Below, one piece after another: positions 1 to 9,311 of a stretch of DNA of 64,000 nucleotides. Below the pieces are notes generated by a model that was not told the DNA's origin, made no database searches, and was given only the letters and a program-made list of their open reading frames with translations. Both the position numbers and the translations under genes were made by a program. The stretch covers positions 372,001-436,000 of the forward strand of contig NZ_PDVP01000003.1 in the NCBI RefSeq assembly GCF_002727065.1, written 5' to 3'. Source of the stretch: Zhengella mangrovi. Lineage in GTDB: Bacteria > Pseudomonadota > Alphaproteobacteria > Rhizobiales > Rhizobiaceae. Positions within the stretch are counted from its first letter, which is position 1. The number at the start of each line of letters is the position of its first letter.

Positions 1-2
1 AC

Positions 3-2453
3 ATCTCGCAGTTCTACGGCGGCCTTTCGGTGGCCCCGACGGGCAGCCAGCCGATATCGGGCGGCACCCAGGACAACCACACGGTGCTGTATACCGGATC
101 GACCGTGTGGACGGACGTGAACTTCAGCGGCGTTGGCGGCTGCGATGGCGCCTTCACGCTGATCAATCCGTCCAACACCAACATCCGCTACGGCATGTGC
201 CAATGGCAGCAGAATGCCTCCTACTCTGGGCCGAGGCGCAACGACACAGGGAACGGCGGCACCTACTTCCTCAAGAAGACCGGCATCAACGCCGGTGATC
301 GCGGCCAGTTCATCCCGCCGCTGCGGATGAGCCCGACGACCCCCACCCGGGTCTATTTCGGCACCTACCGGCTCTACCGGTCGACCAACCAGGGCGACGC
401 GTGGACAGCCGTTTCCAACGACCTGACCAGTGGCGGCAGCCGCAGCGCAATCTCGATGATGGCGGAGGCGAAGACCAATTCCAACGCCATGTATGTCGTG
501 ACCAATGACGGCAAGGCCTGGTATTCGAGCAATGCCCAGAGCGGCTCGCCCACATGGACGGACCGCAGTTCCGGCCTGCCGACACGCGCCATGTCCTATG
601 TCGCGGTCGATCCGACCAACGCCGACAACGCGATCGTCACGGCCCAGGGCTTCGGCACCGGTCACGTCTATCGCACGACCAACGCCGGCGCGACCTGGAC
701 CAACATCTCGGGCAACCTAATCGACGTTCCGGTCAACACGGTTGTCATCGACCCTGGCGAACCGACCACCCACTTCTGGATCGGCACCGACCTGGGCGTC
801 TACCGCACCACCGACGGCGGCACCACCTGGACGCCGTTCAACACCAACCTGCCCCTGCTGGCGGTGTTCGACCTGGTGTTCCAGGAAAGCACCGGCGATC
901 TCTATGCGGCCACCCATGGCCGCGGGGCCTGGAAGGCTGCCTCATCGTCCGGCAGCCCGAGCATGACAGTCACCCCGACCACGGCGTTCAATTCCACGGG
1001 CGCCCAGGGAGGACCGTTCCTGCCCAACTCCCAGACCTATACCGTCACCAACAACGGCACGGGGTCGGTCAACTGGACCGCTAGCGACTCGGCGGCCTGG
1101 ACGACCATATCGCCCGCATCGGGAACAATCGTGCAGGGCGCGTCTACCGCTGTCATCGTGTCCATCAACACCACGGCCAACACGCTGGCACCGAACACCT
1201 ACAATTCAACGGTGAATTTCACCAACACCACCAACGGCACCGGCAACACGTCGCGGGCCGTGGCGCTGACCGTGACCGGCGGCAGTACCGGTCCGGCCAA
1301 CGACAATTTCGCCAATGCAACGAACATCGGCACCCTGCCCTACGCGGTGACCGGCCAGACCAATGTCGGCGCGACCAGCGAGACCGGCGAGCCGGCACTC
1401 AGCGCACCGAACAACTCGGTGTGGTACAAGGTCACGATCCCGAGCTCGACCACCCTGCATGTCGATACCAACGGCTCGGCTCTCGACACCTACATCGGCC
1501 TGTTCTCGGGATCGTCGGTCAGTTCCCTGACCACGCTTGCGACCAACGATGACGGCGGCACCAACCTGGCGTCCCTGATCGAGATGGCCGTGAATGCCGG
1601 GACCTACTACATCGCCGTGGACGGCTTCAGCGGCAACACCGGCACGTTCAGCCTGAACGTCTCGACGTCCGGCGGCACGACCCTTGGCGCCGTTGTCGCG
1701 TCCGTCCTGCCGACGGCCCGGGCGACGCAGACCGGAACGGCGGTGACGGCCTTTGCCACCATCATCAACCCGAACGCCGCCACGGCGACCGGCTGCAGCA
1801 TCGCCCTGCCGTCCGCCATCGCCGGAACCACCTTCCTCTACCAGACGACCAACGCGTCCAACGTGCCCATCGGCACCGCGAACACGCCGGTCAACATCGC
1901 CGCCGGCGGATCGCAGGGCTTCTACTTCGCCCTGTCGCCGACCGCGGCCGCGTCGAGCAACATCCCGCTCGTCTTCGACTGCACCAACACCTCGCCCGCC
2001 GGCACGATCTTCGGGGTGAACACCTTCCAGTACACCGCCTCGACCACGCCGATCGCGGACCTGGTGGCCATCGCCGCGACGATCGGCAACACCGGCTACA
2101 TCTCGATCCCCGGCACGACCGGCCAGTCGGCCGCTTCCGTCGCCGCGATCAACATCGGCGCCACGCAGACCGTCACGGCCAGCGTGACCGAGCAGGCCAT
2201 CGGCGGAACCGACCCGAACATGCCGGCCACGCTGACAATCTGCCGGGCCAATTCGAGCGGCGTCTGCCTGACCACGTTTGCGGCCAGCACGTCGTTCACG
2301 GCGACGGCCGGGCAGACCTACTTCTTCGTGGTCCTCGCCCAGGGGTCGGGCACGGTGGCCGACAACCCGGCCACCAACCGAGCGCATATCTACTTCCGCA
2401 ATGCGAGCTCGCAGGTGGTCGGAGCGACCAGCGTGGCCGTCCGCACCCAGTGA
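3..2453 (+). CDS. Large secreted Asp-box / BACON-like / PPC-domain protein, 5'-truncated
   Basis: The reading frame is open to the left edge, so the true start lies outside the window; the GTG at 30 is internal. Numbered from that GTG, three Asp-box motifs typical of sialidase/sortilin-like beta-propellers lie at about residues 118-125, 216-223 and 260-267 (e.g. TTDGGTTW). A beta-sandwich resembling BACON/Ig-like modules follows (about 308-417), then a bacterial pre-peptidase C-terminal (PPC) domain (about 422-546, NDNFANA start, YYIAVDGF end). A Thr/Ala/Gly-rich C-terminal half has no domain I recognise. Low charge and abundant Thr/Ser/Asn fit an extracellular or surface protein. No catalytic residues can be assigned; it could be a glycan-binding, adhesin or S-layer-type protein. 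Confidence 0.8.
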   Translation: MSQFYGGLSVAPTGSQPISGGTQDNHTVLYTGSTVWTDVNFSGVGGCDGAFTLINPSNTNIRYGMCQWQQNASYSGPRRNDTGNGGTYFLKKTGINAGDRGQFIPPLRMSPTTPTRVYFGTYRLYRSTNQGDAWTAVSNDLTSGGSRSAISMMAEAKTNSNAMYVVTNDGKAWYSSNAQSGSPTWTDRSSGLPTRAMSYVAVDPTNADNAIVTAQGFGTGHVYRTTNAGATWTNISGNLIDVPVNTVVIDPGEPTTHFWIGTDLGVYRTTDGGTTWTPFNTNLPLLAVFDLVFQESTGDLYAATHGRGAWKAASSSGSPSMTVTPTTAFNSTGAQGGPFLPNSQTYTVTNNGTGSVNWTASDSAAWTTISPASGTIVQGASTAVIVSINTTANTLAPNTYNSTVNFTNTTNGTGNTSRAVALTVTGGSTGPANDNFANATNIGTLPYAVTGQTNVGATSETGEPALSAPNNSVWYKVTIPSSTTLHVDTNGSALDTYIGLFSGSSVSSLTTLATNDDGGTNLASLIEMAVNAGTYYIAVDGFSGNTGTFSLNVSTSGGTTLGAVVASVLPTARATQTGTAVTAFATIINPNAATATGCSIALPSAIAGTTFLYQTTNASNVPIGTANTPVNIAAGGSQGFYFALSPTAAASSNIPLVFDCTNTSPAGTIFGVNTFQYTASTTPIADLVAIAATIGNTGYISIPGTTGQSAASVAAINIGATQTVTASVTEQAIGGTDPNMPATLTICRANSSGVCLTTFAASTSFTATAGQTYFFVVLAQGSGTVADNPATNRAHIYFRNASSQVVGATSVAVRTQ

Positions 2454-2470
2454 GGAGAGCGGTCCTCTTC

Positions 2471-2505
2471 GGGGCGCTGGTGACATCATGGTCATGCAGC
2501 GCCCC
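2471..2505. terminator. Hairpin between convergent genes
   Basis: A perfect 9-bp stem (GGGGCGCTG at 2471-2479, CAGCGCCCC at 2497-2505) encloses 17 nt that contain a further TGAC/GTCA pairing. It lies in the 68-bp gap between the surface protein and the convergent antiporter, so it may terminate both. No U-tract is seen. Confidence 0.55.
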
Positions 2506-2521
2506 GCCTGCCTGAACGGTA

Positions 2522-4402
2522 TCAGGCGTCGCGTTCCGAGAGCGCGCCTTTCATGCTGGCCTTCAACTCGGCTTCCCAGCTTTCCAGGTGGTCGCGGATC
2601 AGGCGGGAATACGTGCTGTCATCGGCATGCGGGTCGTCGCTCTCGATGAAGGCCTGGGCTGTCTCCAGCATCGTCCTGCGGTCGAACGCCTCGAATACGC
2701 CAACCAGTCGCTCCGCCTTGGCGCGCGAGTGACCGAGGGCCTCGAAGGCGGAACGGGCGGCCCGGATCGAGCTGTCATAGGTCTCCCGGATGATATCGCG
2801 GCACCCCACGGACCAGAGGTCGTAGACGTGCCACCGGTCGATGGCGCGGGCAATGACATGAACGTGCGGGTGGGCTTCGTGCATGTAGCGCGCCAGTTCG
2901 GTCGCCGCGTCCTTGTTGTCGATGGCGATGACGAGAACCCTGGCGGTCTCGATGCCCGCGGCATGCAGCAGGTCCGGCCGGGTCGCGTCGCCGTAATAGG
3001 CCGACAGGCCGAACCGGCGCAGCATCTTGAGCTGGTCGTTGCTGTAGTCGACCACCGTCGTTTCATAGTCGGCCGCCTGCAGGGCACGGTTGACGATGCC
3101 GCCAAACCGGCCGTGACCCGCGATGATGATACCCGAGCCATGGTCGATGGCATCGGCTTCGCGCTCCTGCTGGCGCGAGTACCGCGGCGCGATCAGCCGG
3201 TCGTAGAGAATGAACAGGCCCGGTGTCAGCAGCATCGACATCGCGATCACCAGGAGGAGAAGGTCGGCGACGGGCGCAGGAACGACGGCATTGGCGACGG
3301 TGAAGGAGACGAGAACGAAACCGAACTCGCCAGCCTGGGCCAGCCCGAGAGCAAACAGCCACTTGTCGCCCCCGGCAAGCCTGAAAACCCGGCCAACGAC
3401 CAGCATGACAAGGCATTTCAGCACGATCAGCCCGAGGGTCAGGCCGACGATCAATGCCAGGTTATCGCCGAGGAGGGCGAAATCGATGCTGGCGCCGACG
3501 GTGATGAAGAACACGCCTAGGAATATGCCCTTGAAGGGCGCGATGTCGCTTTCCAGTTCATGCCGGTATTCGCTGTTGGCCATCACGACCCCGGCCAGGA
3601 ACGTACCGAGCGCCGGCGACAGCCCCACCATCGTCATCAGCAGTGCGATTCCGACGACCATCATCAGCGCCGTGCTGACGAACAGCTCGCGAAGCCGGGC
3701 GCGGGCGATATAGCGGAAGACCGGTCCGGTCAGGTAGCGGCCGGCCAGGACGACGAGGCCGATGGCCGCCAGCGTGATCAGCGCCGTCTGCCAGCCGGGC
3801 AATCCCTCGACCAGGTTGAGGTTCAGTGCCGAGCCGCCATGCCCGCTGCCGTGATCCTCCCCGTGGCCGAGCGCGCTGGTCAGTTCCGGCAGCGCCAGCA
3901 ACGGGATCAGGGCAAGCATGGGAATGACCGCAATGTCCTGGAACAGCAGCACCGCGAAGCTCGCCTGTCCGCCGTCGCTGCGCATCAGCCCCTTTTCATT
4001 GAGCGTCTGCGTGACGATCGCCGTCGAGGACAGGGCGAAGACCAGGCCGATGGCGAGCGCCACCGTCCATGACAGCCCGAACAGCATGGCAGCAGCCATG
4101 ACCCCCAGGGCGGTCAGGCCGAGCTGCAGGCCGCCCATCACGAAGATCTGCGCCCGCATCGCCCACAGCACCCTCGGCTGCATTTCCAGGCCGATCAGGA
4201 AAAGCATCATCACCACGCCGAACTCGGTGAAATGCTGCAGGGCGGCCACATCGACGCCCGCCCGGTGCAGCACCGGCCCGATCGCGATTCCGGCGATCAG
4301 GTAGCCCAGCACCGAGCCAAGCCCGAACCGCGAGGCAAGCGGAACGGCGATCATCCCGGCCAGGAAGAGCGTGAATGTGATGAACATGAACTCGGCGGTC
4401 AT
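2522..4402 (-). CDS. KefB/KefC-type monovalent cation:proton antiporter (CPA2) with RCK domain
   Basis: A 626-residue inner-membrane protein expected to exchange K+ (or Na+) for protons. About twelve hydrophobic segments fill the first 400 residues, with CPA2 signatures including GLEMQPRVLW and LFQDIAVIP. An RCK/TrkA-N Rossmann domain starts near residue 410 (AGHGRFGGIVNRAL) and ends in an acidic tail, the usual Kef/YbaL order and length. A His/Gly-rich insert (about residues 180-190, GHGEDHGSGHGG) sits in a loop after the FQDIAVIP helix and may bind metal (inference). No ancillary kefG/kefF flavoprotein gene is adjacent, so glutathione regulation cannot be claimed. The gene is monocistronic and convergent with the surface protein. 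Confidence 0.92.
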   Translation of the reverse strand: MTAEFMFITFTLFLAGMIAVPLASRFGLGSVLGYLIAGIAIGPVLHRAGVDVAALQHFTEFGVVMMLFLIGLEMQPRVLWAMRAQIFVMGGLQLGLTALGVMAAAMLFGLSWTVALAIGLVFALSSTAIVTQTLNEKGLMRSDGGQASFAVLLFQDIAVIPMLALIPLLALPELTSALGHGEDHGSGHGGSALNLNLVEGLPGWQTALITLAAIGLVVLAGRYLTGPVFRYIARARLRELFVSTALMMVVGIALLMTMVGLSPALGTFLAGVVMANSEYRHELESDIAPFKGIFLGVFFITVGASIDFALLGDNLALIVGLTLGLIVLKCLVMLVVGRVFRLAGGDKWLFALGLAQAGEFGFVLVSFTVANAVVPAPVADLLLLVIAMSMLLTPGLFILYDRLIAPRYSRQQEREADAIDHGSGIIIAGHGRFGGIVNRALQAADYETTVVDYSNDQLKMLRRFGLSAYYGDATRPDLLHAAGIETARVLVIAIDNKDAATELARYMHEAHPHVHVIARAIDRWHVYDLWSVGCRDIIRETYDSSIRAARSAFEALGHSRAKAERLVGVFEAFDRRTMLETAQAFIESDDPHADDSTYSRLIRDHLESWEAELKASMKGALSERDA

Positions 4403-4477
4403 GGCGTCCTCTTGCTGTCGTTGTCAGCGGCGCCGCCTGTCCCGGATCCGGGCGGAAAGCGCCGCATCGGCTGTTGA

Positions 4478-5392
4478 TCACGCTGCGGCGCTTGGATCGC
4501 CGGTCGCCCAGGCCACGCCCTCGCCCCGGTCCATCGTCCGTATGGCCGCCATGTCGGCTTCCCCGATCTCGAAGCCGTCGAGGTCGATGTTCTGCTTCAT
4601 GCGGTCAGGATTCAAGCTCCTCGGCAGGACGGCATAGCCGTTCTGGAGTCCCCAGCGCAGCAGGAACTGCGCTTCGGTGACGCCGTATTGTTTCGCCATG
4701 TCCGCGAACGCACCGCTGTCGGCCTTCATCTGATCGGTCTTGGCGCTGGCCTGACCCTCTTCCCTGCGCCACGTGGAAAGCGGCACGAGGCTGCTGTAGG
4801 CGATCGGAGCGATCCCGTTCGCCGCCATGTAGGCAAGCAGGTCCGGTTTCTGCGACCAGGGATGCAGTTCGATCTGGTTGGCATCCGGCGTCTGCAGTCC
4901 GGCCTGCCGGATTTCCTCCAGGTGGGACCGGTTGTAGTTGCTCACGCCGATGGAGCGGGCCTTGCCCGCTGTCTGCAGGTCGACCAGCGCCCGCCACTGC
5001 GACAGTCGCTCCGGCCCGCCGTAGGGTGCATGGATCAGGTAAAGGTCCACGTGGTCGAGACCCAGCCGGTCGAGGCTGGCCTCGCACTCCGCGATTGTCT
5101 GGTCGTGGGTCTTCGGCGCGTCGCCCCATGCCGGATTGCCGGGCCAAAGCTTGGTGGTGACGAAAATGTCGTCCCGCGACAGGCCGGTCGATGCCAGCCC
5201 CGCCCGGATTCCCTCGCCGACCGCCGCCTCGTTCCGGTAGCCGGAGGCCGTGTCGATGTGGCGGTAGCCGCATTCGATGGCGGTCTGCACGGCCGTCGGA
5301 GCATCATCGGTTGAAACGAGGTAGGTACCGAACCCGACGGCGGGGATGGTGACGCCGGCATTGAGCGGGAATCTGCGTGTCGTGAGGGCCAT
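4478..5392 (-). CDS. Aldo/keto reductase (AKR, 2,5-diketo-gluconate reductase-like)
   Basis: A cytosolic NADPH-dependent carbonyl reductase of about 304 residues. Tetrad signatures are visible: DTASGYRNE (Asp and Tyr), TTKLWP (Lys) and LIHAPYG (His). I chose the internal ATG at 5392 because GGAG lies 6 nt upstream; the frame extends ten codons further to 5422. It is divergent from an AraC_N-type regulator. The same pairing occurs in E. coli, where YqhC controls the aldehyde reductases yqhD and dkgA, so a role in aldehyde detoxification under that regulator is likely (inference). Confidence 0.9.
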   Translation of the reverse strand: MALTTRRFPLNAGVTIPAVGFGTYLVSTDDAPTAVQTAIECGYRHIDTASGYRNEAAVGEGIRAGLASTGLSRDDIFVTTKLWPGNPAWGDAPKTHDQTIAECEASLDRLGLDHVDLYLIHAPYGGPERLSQWRALVDLQTAGKARSIGVSNYNRSHLEEIRQAGLQTPDANQIELHPWSQKPDLLAYMAANGIAPIAYSSLVPLSTWRREEGQASAKTDQMKADSGAFADMAKQYGVTEAQFLLRWGLQNGYAVLPRSLNPDRMKQNIDLDGFEIGEADMAAIRTMDRGEGVAWATGDPSAAA

Positions 5393-5501
5393 GATCTTCT
5401 CCGGTTGCTGGAAATCGGTCATGTGAGGCTAGCGGACAGGCCCCCGCCGCGCCTGCCACATCCTTCGAAAGATCTGCCAATTCCTCCAATCCCGGAGAGA
5501 T

Positions 5502-5518
5502 GTGGATGCAACATCCAC
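5502..5518. promoter_or_regulatory. Inverted repeat, candidate AraC-family operator
   Basis: A perfect 7-bp inverted repeat (GTGGATG, 3-nt spacer, CATCCAC) lies between the divergent aldo/keto reductase and AraC genes, 38 bp before the chosen AraC start. It could be the autoregulatory or shared operator, but no footprint-level evidence exists in the sequence. Confidence 0.35.
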
Positions 5519-5555
5519 TGGCTGGTGCTACAAAAACTCCAGAAGGGACGATGCC

Positions 5556-6437
5556 ATGCCATTCACCAGCCTTGTTGCATCAGCACGCGCCTATGCGGAC
5601 CGCCAGGAGCAGCCAGACAGCATGGCCTTGCCGGACCTGACCGTTCTTCGGACCACGCAGGTCAGCGCGTTCGAGTCGGTCGTCTACAGGCCGGTCGTCT
5701 GCCTGGTCCTCCAGGGCGCCAAGGAGACGACCATCGGCGATCAGTCGGTCACCCTGCACGCCGGCGATGCGCTCATAGTCAGCCATGATCTCCCGGTCCG
5801 GTCGCGGATCATTTCCGCTTCCGGGGAAGAACCGTATCTCGCGCTGATCGTCGCCCTGGAACTGGCGCTGGTGCGCAGCCTCTATGAGCAGATCGGACCT
5901 GTATCAGGCGGCAAGACGTCGGCCCGTTCGCTCTCCGCAGGCCCTGCGGAACCCGCTGTCATGGAGCCGATGGCCCGGTATCTGGCACTGGCAAACAATG
6001 CCGTCGAAGCGGACGTGCTTGGCCCGTCCGTCCTGCGGGAAATTCATTTTCGGCTGCTGATGTCACCGCTCGGAGGAATGCTCCGAAGCCTGTTGTCGAT
6101 CGACAGTCACGCCAGCCGGGTGGCCAGGGCCATCGTGCAGATCAGGAGGGATTACCGCCAGACCCTGTCGGTCCCGCAACTGGCCCAGGCTGCGGGTATG
6201 AGCCAGTCGTCGTTTCACGGTCACTTCAAACAGGTGACCGGCACCACGCCCCTGCAGTACCAGAAGGATCTGCGCATGATTGCCGCGCGCGACCTGCTTC
6301 GTGGCGGCCGCCACAGCGTGGCCGCTGCGGGCTTCGAGGTGGGCTATGAAAGCCCGACGCATTTCAGCCGCGACTACCAGCGCAAGTTCGGGACGGCGCC
6401 GAGCAGGGAGAGCACTCACGTCCTCGAACCGGCGTGA
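5556..6437 (+). CDS. AraC-family transcriptional regulator with AraC_N domain
   Basis: About 293 residues. The N-terminal half matches the AraC_N (PF06719-type) sensor domain (VCLVLQGAKETTIGD, about residues 48-62) seen in YqhC-like aldehyde-responsive activators. The C-terminal 100 residues carry two helix-turn-helix motifs (SVPQLAQAAGMSQSSFHGHFK and the conserved GFEVGYESPTHFSRDYQRKFG region). I chose the ATG at 5556 because AGAAGG precedes it by 8 nt; the frame is open to an ATG at 5502 that coincides with an inverted repeat. It is divergently transcribed from the aldo/keto reductase, its probable target. Confidence 0.88.
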   Translation: MPFTSLVASARAYADRQEQPDSMALPDLTVLRTTQVSAFESVVYRPVVCLVLQGAKETTIGDQSVTLHAGDALIVSHDLPVRSRIISASGEEPYLALIVALELALVRSLYEQIGPVSGGKTSARSLSAGPAEPAVMEPMARYLALANNAVEADVLGPSVLREIHFRLLMSPLGGMLRSLLSIDSHASRVARAIVQIRRDYRQTLSVPQLAQAAGMSQSSFHGHFKQVTGTTPLQYQKDLRMIAARDLLRGGRHSVAAAGFEVGYESPTHFSRDYQRKFGTAPSRESTHVLEPA

Positions 6438-6444
6438 ACGCGGC

Positions 6445-6576
6445 GACAATGGCGCGACCTTCAATTTCTTCGACACCGCGCGGGGCGAGACGACGGTCTT
6501 GCTGACCGACCCGTCGCGCGGCGTCCACATCGAGCTCAACCTCGCCGCAGTCATGATCCGCTATGCCGGCCCGGAG
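6445..6576 (+). pseudogene. Possible remnant of a small alpha/beta protein gene
   Basis: The 308-bp spacer between the AraC gene and the next ORF holds a stretch in one forward frame that reads like real protein (FDTARGETTVLLTDPSRG, then alternating hydrophobics to about 6576) but has no start or ribosome-binding site of its own. It resembles the tail of small proteins ending in a 'DDSRGV..QIDL' strand pattern. Nothing else was seen in this spacer. Recognition is weak. Confidence 0.25.
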
Positions 6577-6745
6577 GACATCCGGTCGGCGGTTTCCGGT
6601 CCGCAGCCATGCCCGATCCCGGCGGCAGGCTCCCTTGCAAAACCGCCCGTCCTTGCCCGGCGGTGTTTGTCATCTGCAGCCTGGACATGCGTCCCAGCCG
6701 GCGTGCCGCTTGCCATGGCCGGCAAAACCGGTCTCAAGTGGCATC

Positions 6746-7330
6746 ATGATCGATCATGGCCACACCGTTCGCAACAGCATCATCGACAGGTCGCGCATGT
6801 TCAGGCTTGGCCCGGACGCCCTTGTCTGGGAGGAAAACGCCAGGCAGGGCCGAATTCCCTATGCCGACGTTCGCAGGGTGCAGCTGATCAGCTATGGCAA
6901 CACCGGCGGAGAGCAATATCAATGTGCGCTTTCGACCGGCATGCATGGCAGGATCAGGATTCGTTCCCACAGCTACGTGAGCCTTGGCAATTTCGAGGAT
7001 CGGACGGACACCTATGCGCCGTTCCTGCGCGAGCTGGTCCGGCGGGTTGCCGCCGCAGCTCCGCAGGCCGAATTCGTGACCGGAAACGTCGGCCTCCTTG
7101 TCGCCTGGCTGGTTGTTCTTCTGCTGTTCGGCCTCGGCCTGGTCTCGCTGGCGTTCGCCTTCGTTGACGGATTGGCTGCAACCTGGAAGTTTGCGATGAC
7201 GGTCGCGGTGCTCCTCGTCTCCGGACCCGTCATATGGCATCGGCTGCGAAAGAGCGAAATCAAGACCTTCGATCCGGCGAACCCGCCGCTTCCTGCGACC
7301 CGCTCCGAAACGGGCCCGGCGGATCGGTAG
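6746..7330 (+). CDS. Small membrane protein of unknown function
   Basis: About 194 residues. The N-terminal 100 residues are soluble and beta-rich (FRLGPDALVWEENARQGRIPY), reminiscent of a PH-like domain. A long hydrophobic hairpin (VAWLVVLLLFGLGLVSLAFAF) and a second membrane segment (MTVAVLLVSGPVIWH) follow, ending in a short basic then Pro-rich cytosolic tail. I placed the start at the ATG at 6746 because residues upstream in the frame (to 6563) are Arg/Pro-rich and unlike protein. It is convergent with the CapA-like gene and its function is unknown. Confidence 0.65.
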   Translation: MIDHGHTVRNSIIDRSRMFRLGPDALVWEENARQGRIPYADVRRVQLISYGNTGGEQYQCALSTGMHGRIRIRSHSYVSLGNFEDRTDTYAPFLRELVRRVAAAAPQAEFVTGNVGLLVAWLVVLLLFGLGLVSLAFAFVDGLAATWKFAMTVAVLLVSGPVIWHRLRKSEIKTFDPANPPLPATRSETGPADR

Positions 7331-7468
7331 TCCTTGGCCTGCTTGCCGGCCTGTGCAACGCCCCGATCGCGGCCGTTCATCCGCCAGCCGCTTTAACGAT
7401 CACACACGCCGCCATCGCTTGCAGAGACCGGTATCAGGCATGGCTCGCGGGATGGACAAGATGGCCGA

Positions 7469-9187
7469 TCAATTCAGGCGTCGGATGGCGCCGGGTTTCA
7501 GGAAGCCGCGCTTGATCAGCAGGGCTTCGACCTCGGCCACCGAATAATGCTTCTGACGCCACCGGGCATGACGCTCCCTGGGCGTCTCGTCGGCCGGGAC
7601 ATCCCAGGCGAGCGGCATTCCGGCAGGCCAGTACGCGGGGTTCTGCTCCAGTTCGCGTGCTTGCCTCGCCACCGCCGGACCCGCGGGATCGGGATCCGTC
7701 GTCACGATTGCCAGGACCGCCGGCTTGACGGCCAGGGGAGCGGGGTCCGGCAAGTCCGGCATCGGGTCCGGCTTCGCTACAGCAACCTCCGTCTCCTGCG
7801 TGTCGTTGCGCGCGATCATCATCGGAACCTGCCTGCCGCAGCTCGCCGCGGCGACGGCATAGAACCGTTCGGCTTCCAGGTGGTCGGGACGGTAGGTCCG
7901 GCACAGGGTTTTCGTGGCCGGATGCAGGGCGGCCGCCTTCGTGCAGAAAATGCCCGTGCCGTCATCCTGGGCAACGAAACGAACGCCTTTCGCCCCGCTT
8001 GCCGGATCGTCGAACTGGCCGGCGAACCCGTTCAGGACCGCGATGCGCCTGGCAGCCTGTTTCCCGTTCAGCGCCACGGTTTGAAAATGCGTATCCTGGA
8101 CCGGCACCACTTCCACGGCCGCCAGTTCGGGCCGCGCCGCCTTCCGCCCGACGAAATGCGCGCGCACGACGAGGCTGAAATCCTGGCATCCGCCCTTTCC
8201 GTTCATGTTCGCCGTGCCGTGATGCAGGAAATTCCCAAGCCCGTAGACGACGAGACGCCCGTTCCTCACCTCGAGGCCGCGCGCGACATGGGCATGATGG
8301 CCGATCATGATGTCGGCATCGCTCTGGTCCACCAGCCTGCGCACCGCGTCGACCTCGTGCCCGCTCGGCCGGCTGTAGCGCTCGGGACCGCGGTGGATGG
8401 ACAGCAGGCGAAGGTCGGCCGCCGCATGCCTGAGATTACCGGCAAGCAGGGCAAGGTCATCCCGGTTGGTCAGGCTGAGTTGGCCCGGCCGGTTCTCCGT
8501 TGCGCGCTGGATGCCGTTGCCGCTGGCGCCGATGCCGATCGAACCGAAGGCAACCCGGAAGCCCTTGCGCTCGAAAACAGGCACCCGCGCGGCTTGCGTG
8601 CGGTCGAGGCCGATCCCGGCATGGGCCAGCAGGCCATGGCCCAGCAACGCGTCGGCATGGCGCAATGACTGGCGAATGCCCTCCGCGCCGTAGTCGAAGG
8701 CGTGGTTGTTCGCCATCGAGAACAGGTTGAACCCGACCTTGACGAGATTGCGGATGCAATTGGGATGGCTGGCGAAATTGAACGCCTTGGGCATCGGCCG
8801 CAGCGCGTCGGAATCCGAAATGACCGTTTCGATATTGGCGAAGTTGACGTCACCATCGATCAGTGTGCGGATCCGGTTTGTTGTCTCGCCGAAGGACTGC
8901 CATGCGCCATGCTTGAACACGCCGTCGGGCTTCGGCGCGGTGCGGTTCGGCGCGCAGCCGGTATCGCCGGCCATCAGGACCGTGAGGTGGCGCACCGGCT
9001 CGCTCTCGGCTTCGGGGGCGGAAAGCAGCGGCCTGGCCGGAACCCGGAATGCCAACAATTCGCCGGTTCGGGCGACCACGGGATCGGCACTCGCGGCACT
9101 TGGAACAGCGGACGCCGCCCCGGCCAGGGCGACCGCACAGAGGAAGCGCAAGCCGCGCTTCCATCGCATCACAACACGATGATCCAT
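7469..9187 (-). CDS. CapA-family exported metallophosphatase-like protein
   Basis: A 572-residue protein with an N-terminal signal sequence (hydrophobic run then SAASADP). It is followed by a PGA_cap/CapA calcineurin-like domain (about residues 68-350). Metal-site motifs are visible: LMAGDTGCAP, FANIETVISD, SMANNHAFDYG, SIHRGPERY, IGHHAHV and YGLGNFLHHG. CapA proteins act in poly-gamma-glutamate or capsule synthesis and export. The 200-residue C-terminal extension is unusual and ends in a helical KHYSVAEVEALLIKRGFL segment. The gene lies downstream of a same-strand SGNH protein and opposite an SGNH/MBOAT operon, so a role in a surface polymer is likely. Confidence 0.82.
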   Translation of the reverse strand: MDHRVVMRWKRGLRFLCAVALAGAASAVPSAASADPVVARTGELLAFRVPARPLLSAPEAESEPVRHLTVLMAGDTGCAPNRTAPKPDGVFKHGAWQSFGETTNRIRTLIDGDVNFANIETVISDSDALRPMPKAFNFASHPNCIRNLVKVGFNLFSMANNHAFDYGAEGIRQSLRHADALLGHGLLAHAGIGLDRTQAARVPVFERKGFRVAFGSIGIGASGNGIQRATENRPGQLSLTNRDDLALLAGNLRHAAADLRLLSIHRGPERYSRPSGHEVDAVRRLVDQSDADIMIGHHAHVARGLEVRNGRLVVYGLGNFLHHGTANMNGKGGCQDFSLVVRAHFVGRKAARPELAAVEVVPVQDTHFQTVALNGKQAARRIAVLNGFAGQFDDPASGAKGVRFVAQDDGTGIFCTKAAALHPATKTLCRTYRPDHLEAERFYAVAAASCGRQVPMMIARNDTQETEVAVAKPDPMPDLPDPAPLAVKPAVLAIVTTDPDPAGPAVARQARELEQNPAYWPAGMPLAWDVPADETPRERHARWRQKHYSVAEVEALLIKRGFLKPGAIRRLN

Positions 9188-9311
9188 AACGCCAACACCT
9201 ACTCACTCTTACCCGTCGCGACGCGGAGCGCTCACCGATGCGGACACGCCGGAGTTCAGTTGGATGACGGCTCCCAGCCGGTTTCACCTTCCGGCGGCAA
9301 CGTCGCTCCGG

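Noticed and set aside
1206-2495. A 429-residue minus-strand ORF
   Set aside because: It is the antisense shadow of the surface protein, with Gly/Arg/Asp-rich low-complexity composition and no recognisable domain.
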